Positions 59,450 to 64,000 of a stretch of 64,000 nt of DNA are shown here, in pieces. Within the stretch, counting starts at the first letter, position 1, and every line of letters starts with the position of its first letter. Source of the DNA: 66-474 sp040388785 (GTDB taxonomy: Bacteria; Pseudomonadota; Gammaproteobacteria; Xanthomonadales; Rhodanobacteraceae); the NCBI GenBank assembly GCA_040388785.1, contig JAZKBD010000025.1, positions 25,894-89,893 of the forward strand. Direction: 5' to 3'. The notes below the pieces were generated by a model that saw nothing but the letters and a program-made list of their open reading frames with translations, did not search any database and had not been told where the DNA came from. The position numbers were made by a program, and so were the translations under genes.

Positions 59450-60625
59450 TCAAACCAGTTCGATCGCGATCGCGGTGGCTTCGCCGCCGCCGATGCAAAG
59501 CGACGCCACGCCGCGCTTCTTGCCGGCATGTTTCAACGCATGCAGCAGGGTCACCACGAGGCGTGCGCCGGTGCAGCCGATCGGATGGCCGAGCGCGCAC
59601 GCGCCGCCGTGCACGTTGAGCTTTTCGTGCGGAATCGAAAGGTCCTTCATCGCGGCCATCGCGACCACCGCGAAAGCTTCATTGACCTCGAACAAATCGA
59701 CGTCGTCGACCTTCCAGCCGGCCTTCTGCAAGACCTTTTCGATCGCTCTCACCGGAGCGGTGGTGAACCACTGCGGTTCCTGCGAATGCGTGGCGTGCGC
59801 GACGATGCGCGCCAGCGGCTGCACGCCGCGCGCTTTAGCATCGTCCGCGGAGAGCAACACGACCGCCGCGGCGCCATCCGAAATGCTCGATGAGCTGGCC
59901 GCCGTGACCGTGCCGTTTTCCTTGCGGAACGCGGGTTTCAAGGTCGGGATCTTGGCGGGATCGACCTTGCCCGGCGTTTCATCGACTGACACCGCGACGT
60001 CGCCCTTGCGGCCCGGCACCGTCACCGTGGCGATCTCGTCGGCGAACGCGCCCGACTTCACGGCTTCCTGCGCGCGGCGCACCGATTCGGCCGCGAACGC
60101 ATCCTGCTCTTCGCGGGTGAAGTGGTACTTGTCGGCGCAGGCCTCGGCGAACACGCCCATCGACTTGCCGTCATACGGATTAGTCAGGCCGTCCCACGCC
60201 ATGTGATCGACCATCGCACCGTCGCCGTAGCGGATGCCGGTACGCACCGCCGCCATGTGCGGCGCGTTGGTCATGGATTCCATGCCGCCGGCGACGACTA
60301 CGCTGGCGGAACCGGCCTTGATCAAATCGTGGCCAAGCATGATGGCTTTCATGCCCGCACCGCAGACCTTGTTGAGCGTGGTGCAGCCGGTCGAAGGGGG
60401 CAGCCCGGCCGCCAATGCCGCCTGGCGCGCAGGCGCCTGGCCGAGGTTGGCCGGCAGCACGCAGCCCATCAGGACTTCGCCGACATCGGCCGGCGCGATC
60501 CCGGATTGCTGCAGTGCCGCGCTGATGGCGGCGGCGCCCAGCCTGGGCGTTGCGAAACCGGGGAATTGGCCGAGGAACGCGCCGATGGGCGTGCGCTTGG
60601 CGGCGGCGATGACGATGTCGGACAT
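59450..60625 (-). CDS. Acetyl-CoA C-acyltransferase (thiolase)
   Basis: 391 residues from ATG 60625. Thiolase: nucleophile Cys88 (NKVCGAGMKA), His in GGACALGHPIGCTGARL and Cys in SLCIGGGEATAIAIE near the end. N-terminus IVIAAAKRTPIGAFLG is typical of acetoacetyl-CoA thiolase. Could cleave the acetoacetyl-CoA made after HMG-CoA lyase, or the 2-methylacetoacetyl-CoA of isoleucine breakdown. A 249-bp gap divides it from the divergent autotransporter gene. Confidence 0.93.
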   Translation of the reverse strand: MSDIVIAAAKRTPIGAFLGQFPGFATPRLGAAAISAALQQSGIAPADVGEVLMGCVLPANLGQAPARQAALAAGLPPSTGCTTLNKVCGAGMKAIMLGHDLIKAGSASVVVAGGMESMTNAPHMAAVRTGIRYGDGAMVDHMAWDGLTNPYDGKSMGVFAEACADKYHFTREEQDAFAAESVRRAQEAVKSGAFADEIATVTVPGRKGDVAVSVDETPGKVDPAKIPTLKPAFRKENGTVTAASSSSISDGAAAVVLLSADDAKARGVQPLARIVAHATHSQEPQWFTTAPVRAIEKVLQKAGWKVDDVDLFEVNEAFAVVAMAAMKDLSIPHEKLNVHGGACALGHPIGCTGARLVVTLLHALKHAGKKRGVASLCIGGGEATAIAIELV

Positions 60626-60874
60626 GAGAGCTCCAGATGTAACGTGGTCGAATGAATCAAGTTGAGCCGCGACGCGGCAAGGCTGGATGGACGGTTGCGT
60701 TGCGGATTGAACCGCGCTGCCAAGCAGCGTCGGCTCGAATGAGCCGTTTTCGCGTTGCAGCAAATTATGGGCGGAATGCTGCGCTGCCGCAAACAGCGTC
60801 TGGCCTGCTGCCATACATGGGTGCAGAATGCGCCGTGACAACGGGGGCGGGGAAGGTCGATGGAGGGAAACGTG

Positions 60875-63683
60875 ATGACGCGCAAGTGGGGAAGAATCGC
60901 GTGGCTTGTTCCGGGATTGCTTGCCCTCGCCCTGGCGGCTTGCGGCGGCGGTGGCAGCAGCGTTCGCAGCATGCCGACCAGCACGCCGCCGCCCACGACG
61001 CCGTCCACCCCGCAGCCACCGATCGACGCGCAGTTGTCGCTCACCAACACCTACGCCGCACATGCGGCGGGCTACACCGGCGCGGGCGTCACCCTCGGCT
61101 TCGTCGACAGCGGCATCATGCGCAGCAATCCGACCGTGGCGGGTCGCGTCCTGCAGGAATTCATCGATATCGATCCCAACAGCAACAACACCAGCATCGA
61201 TGACGTGGTCGGCCACGGAACATGGGTATCGGAAATCGCGGCCGGCGCGCCATTCGCGGACTTCCCGGGCGGCGTCGCGCCGGGCGCGGACCTGGTGTCG
61301 GCGCGCATCATCGACGACAACGCACCGGACGACAACGGCAGCACGCCGCCATCCACCGTCACCGCCGCGGACGCGCAGTTCTTCCAGTCGGTGAACCAGC
61401 AACTGATCAGCTCCGGCGTCAAGGTGATGAACAATTCCTGGGGCGGCATCACCTGGGACACCAGCGACGCCAGCGTGAACCAGGCGTTCGACGCCGCCTA
61501 CAGTCCGTTCGTGAACCAGCAGGGCGGGCTGGTGGTGTTTGCGGCGGGCAACGATTCGCAGGCGAATCCCAGCACCATTGCGGCGCTGCCCTCGGTCGCG
61601 CCCGATCTCGAAAAGGGCTGGCTGGCGGTGGTCGCGATCAACAGCAACGACCCCTCGCAACTCGAAAGTTATTCGAACAAGTGCGGAATCGCGATGGATT
61701 ACTGCCTTGCCGCGCCCGGCGACGTGATCGTGCTGGACAAGGACACCCTGGCAACGACGACCAATCCGACCTACTACGTCGTCGAAGGCACTTCGCTGGC
61801 CGCGCCGCAGGTGACGGGCGCCGCCGCGCTGGTATGGCAGGCGTTTCCGTATTTCACCAACGACCTGGTCCGGCAGACGCTGCTCGGCACGGCCGATCCG
61901 CTGGGCGGTTCGCAACCCAACCCCACGTTCGGTTACGGCGAACTCGATGTCGGCAAGGCGGTGCAGGGCCCCGCGCAATTCAACTGGGGCGACGTCGACG
62001 TGTCGTTCGATGGCATCACGTCGACGTGGAGCAACGACATCAGCGGCGCCGGCGGCCTGATCAAGAACGGCACCGGCACGTTGGTTCTCACGGGCAACGA
62101 CAGTTACTCGGGCGGCACGCAAGTATTGGGCGGCTCATTGCAGGCGACGAATACGTTGCCGGGCAACGTCACCGTCGGCGGCGCGGGCACGCTGGATGCG
62201 GTGCCGGGTGTTTCGGGGTCGTTGGCCAATTCGGGCACAGTCGTGGTGCAAGGCGGCAATACCAGCGTCACCGGCAATTACCGGCAGACGGGTACCGGCA
62301 TCCTGTCGGTCAGCCTCGGCTCCGAGCTGCAGGTGGGTGGCAGCGCGCAACTGGCCGGCAATCTCAATATTCTCGGTGCCGATCAGGGCTACGTCACCAC
62401 GACGCACCAGGACGTGCTGGATGCAAGCGCCGGCGTGAGCGGCACGTTCGCGCAGCTCACGACCTCGCCCGGCGTGTTCCTCAACACCACGATCCAGTAC
62501 ACCGCGAACGAGGTCTGGCTCGACACCACCAGCCTCAGCATCACGCAGGCCGCGCAGGCAATGGCGATCACGGATGCGGCCTCGTCGTCGGCGGCCGCGC
62601 GCGTGCAAAACGGTTTCGATGCGATCAATGCGCGNNNNNNNNNNGCGCATCGCAACGGGCGGTTCCGTGGCGAGTGGCGTGCTGCAAGGCGCAGGCGCGA
62701 TCCAGCATGCGGCGACGCCGGCTTCCGCGCGCGCGACCTTGCAAAGCCTGTCCGGCCAATTGCACGCTGCCAGTGCGGCAATGCTGTTCGACGGCATGGA
62801 CGCCGCCGATAGCGCCTTGTCGCGCCGCTTCGACGACTTGCTCGATGGGCAGGCGCGGCTCGGCGCGTGGTACGGCGGCCTCGGTTGGCAAGGCGACCTG
62901 CAGCGTGCCGGATACGCGGGCGCAACGTTCCAGAGCGATGGCAGCCTCATCGGCGCGGATTTCCGCGTCGGCCCGCATGCACTGCTGGGCTATGCGCTCG
63001 GCCAAAGTCGCGGCTACGGCCAACTCGATGGCTCGTGGGACCACAACCAGACCTGGTCCGATCACCTGATGGTGTACGGCGGTTTGTCGAATGGGTCGTG
63101 GTACGCGAACGCGCGTGTCGGCGGCGGCTGGTATCGCGCGGACATGCAGCGCCTGCTGCTGCTCGGCGCACTCGATGCACCGCTCGGCAGCGCGATGACG
63201 GGCCGCTACCTGGCGGGGACGCTGGAAGGCGGTTACCAGTGGCGCGTCGGCGCGACGCAGGTCACGCCGTTCGTGGATGCGCGCTACCAGCAATTGCGCC
63301 AGGGCGCATTCGCGGAAACGGGCGGCTACGGATTCGGACTGAAGGTGGACAGCCGCACGGTCGGGCGACTGCAGACCGGACTTGGCGTGCGTGCTCAGCG
63401 CGGCCTGCGCCTCGCCAACGGCATGTGGATGCAGTTCGACGGCAGCGCCGCGTGGTGGCACGCGCTGCACCAATACGGTGATGCGTTCGACGCCAGCTTT
63501 ACCGGCTTCGACGACTGGATGCCCGTCGATGGCATCGGCCTTTCGCGCGACGAATCGGTGCTGCGCGCCGGCGTATCGCTGTGGCCGACGCGCGCATTTG
63601 GTTTGCGGCTCGGGTTCACCCGCGAGCAGGGCTCGCGCCAGCAATCCAGCAGCGCGATGCTGCAGGGGACGGTGGCGTTCTAG
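60875..63683 (+). CDS. Subtilisin-type autotransporter serine protease (interrupted by gap)
   Basis: About 935 codons across a 10-N gap. ATG 60875 is chosen for its GGAGGG site; ATG 60860 is also in frame. The N-terminus has a lipobox-like ALAAC (Cys23) before a Pro/Thr linker. S8 protease triad: Asp78 (FVDSGI), His114 (GHGTWVSEIAAG) and Ser307 (EGTSLAAPQVTG). An autotransporter repeat (GTGTLVLTGNDSYSGGTQVL) and beta-rich passenger follow, then after the gap a C-terminal beta barrel ending in Phe (MLQGTVAF). Secreted or surface protease. The barrel is read in another frame as drawn, so the true gap length should be a multiple of three. Confidence 0.88.
62635..62644. other. Assembly gap (10 N) in the autotransporter gene
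   Basis: Ten N between the passenger (ends VQNGFDAINA) and the barrel linker (RIATGGSVASGV). The two halves are in different frames as drawn. Confidence 0.95.
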
Positions 63684-63732
63684 TCACAATGCCTTGGGTG
63701 CCGAAGTCCCGATCGATGAGAGCTCGCTCCGG

Positions 63733-63830
63733 CGTCATTCCCGCGAAAGCGGAAATCCATCGTCCTTTCCGGTGGACGCGGAATCAAAATGGATTCCGAG
63801 TCCCAGCGCCGAGCCAGCCCCGGGATGACG
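63733..63830. repeat. Dispersed inverted-repeat element (CGTCATTCCCG arms)
   Basis: CGTCATTCCCG...AATCCAT at 63733-63760 and ATGGATTCC...CGGGATGACG at 63789-63830 are inverted partners, as in the CGTCATTCCCGCGAAAGCGG family of dispersed repeats seen in many proteobacteria. It lies between convergent genes and may fold into a large stem. Confidence 0.7.
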
Positions 63831-63865
63831 ACAAGCATGGAGCATGCCTTCCCGGGTCGCGAGTT

Positions 63866-64000
63866 TCAGGCGTTGCCGTAAAACAACTCGCGCCCGATCA
63901 GCATGCGGCGGATTTCGTTGGTGCCGGCGCCGATCTCGTACAGCTTGGCGTCGCGCAGGATACGGCCGGTGGGGAATTCGTTGATGTAGCCGTTGCCGCC
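63866..64000 (-). CDS. liuA: Isovaleryl-CoA dehydrogenase (3' end only)
   Basis: The last 44 residues are visible; the rest is beyond the right edge. GGNGYINEFPTGRILRDAKL then YEIGAGTNEIRRMLIGREL is the signature of acyl-CoA dehydrogenases of the isovaleryl type. It makes 3-methylcrotonyl-CoA, the substrate of the carboxylase in this window, and so completes the leucine-degradation set. Same strand as the other liu genes. Confidence 0.9.
   Translation of the reverse strand, partial: GGNGYINEFPTGRILRDAKLYEIGAGTNEIRRMLIGRELFYGNA

Overview
The window is a GC-rich (clearly above 60% by eye) bacterial chromosome segment with tightly packed genes, many joined by 4-base stop/start overlaps. Gene content and order point to the gammaproteobacterial order Xanthomonadales, most likely Rhodanobacteraceae or Xanthomonadaceae. 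The pointers are a PilZ of the type IV pilus type ending in KPTHTM, a TrpR-like gene heading a complete hisGDCBHAF-IE operon, fabF-pabB-pabC-mltG-tmk-holB in one row, a Slp-type lipoprotein, HiPIP, and methionine-salvage mtnBDC. The species cannot be named from the sequence alone.

Layout. 1-780: end of moaC, moaD, moaE (molybdopterin synthesis). 770-1710: DinB-like gene, 4.5S RNA and tRNA-Ser, all on minus. 1940-4870: dnaX-ebfC-recR and a HIT protein. 4910-9460: Slp lipoprotein, then a moxR-DUF58-transglutaminase operon. 9510-10560: yceF-type Maf and a coiled-coil membrane protein. 10670-21360: yceD, rpmF, fabH-fabD-fabG-acpP-fabF, pabB, pabC, mltG, tmk, holB, nearly all co-directional (fatty-acid, folate, peptidoglycan and replication functions). 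21450-23040: PIG-L deacetylase, pilZ, tRNA-Pro. 23200-34030: hisS, an unusually long histidine ammonia-lyase-like gene, then a TrpR-like regulator with its own palindromic operator and the complete histidine operon. 34018-39560 (minus): five genes chained by ATGA overlaps (PH-domain protein, mtnC, a legumain/caspase-like C13 peptidase, a sugar-1-phosphate nucleotidyltransferase and a NahK-type hexosamine kinase), preceded by mtnB-mtnD. 39690-40020: HiPIP. 40390-44980: two APC permeases, EfpL and an SDR.

45000-64000 is an accessory-looking half. Genes of leucine/isovalerate catabolism (HMG-CoA lyase, biotin-carrying and carboxyltransferase subunits of methylcrotonyl-CoA carboxylase, methylglutaconyl-CoA hydratase, a thiolase, and the tail of isovaleryl-CoA dehydrogenase at the right edge) all lie on minus. 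They are separated by plus-strand or unrelated inserts: a TPR-sulfotransferase, tandem paralogous cupins, a Fur-box-controlled cupredoxin/FTR1 iron-uptake pair, a YqjI-like PadR regulator, a frame-broken GloVer-repeat protein, and a subtilisin-type autotransporter. A decayed copy of the 3' end of the carboxyltransferase gene sits on the far side of the GloVer gene, a scar of duplication or insertion.

Two runs of ten N (1660-1669, inside tRNA-Ser; 62635-62644, inside the autotransporter) are assembly gaps of unknown true length. I saw no CRISPR array, insertion sequence, prophage or rRNA. The best candidates for something undescribed are the C13-peptidase/hexosamine-activation operon, the hisS-lyase coupling beside a self-regulated his operon, and the paired complementary-loop hairpins ahead of rpmF.
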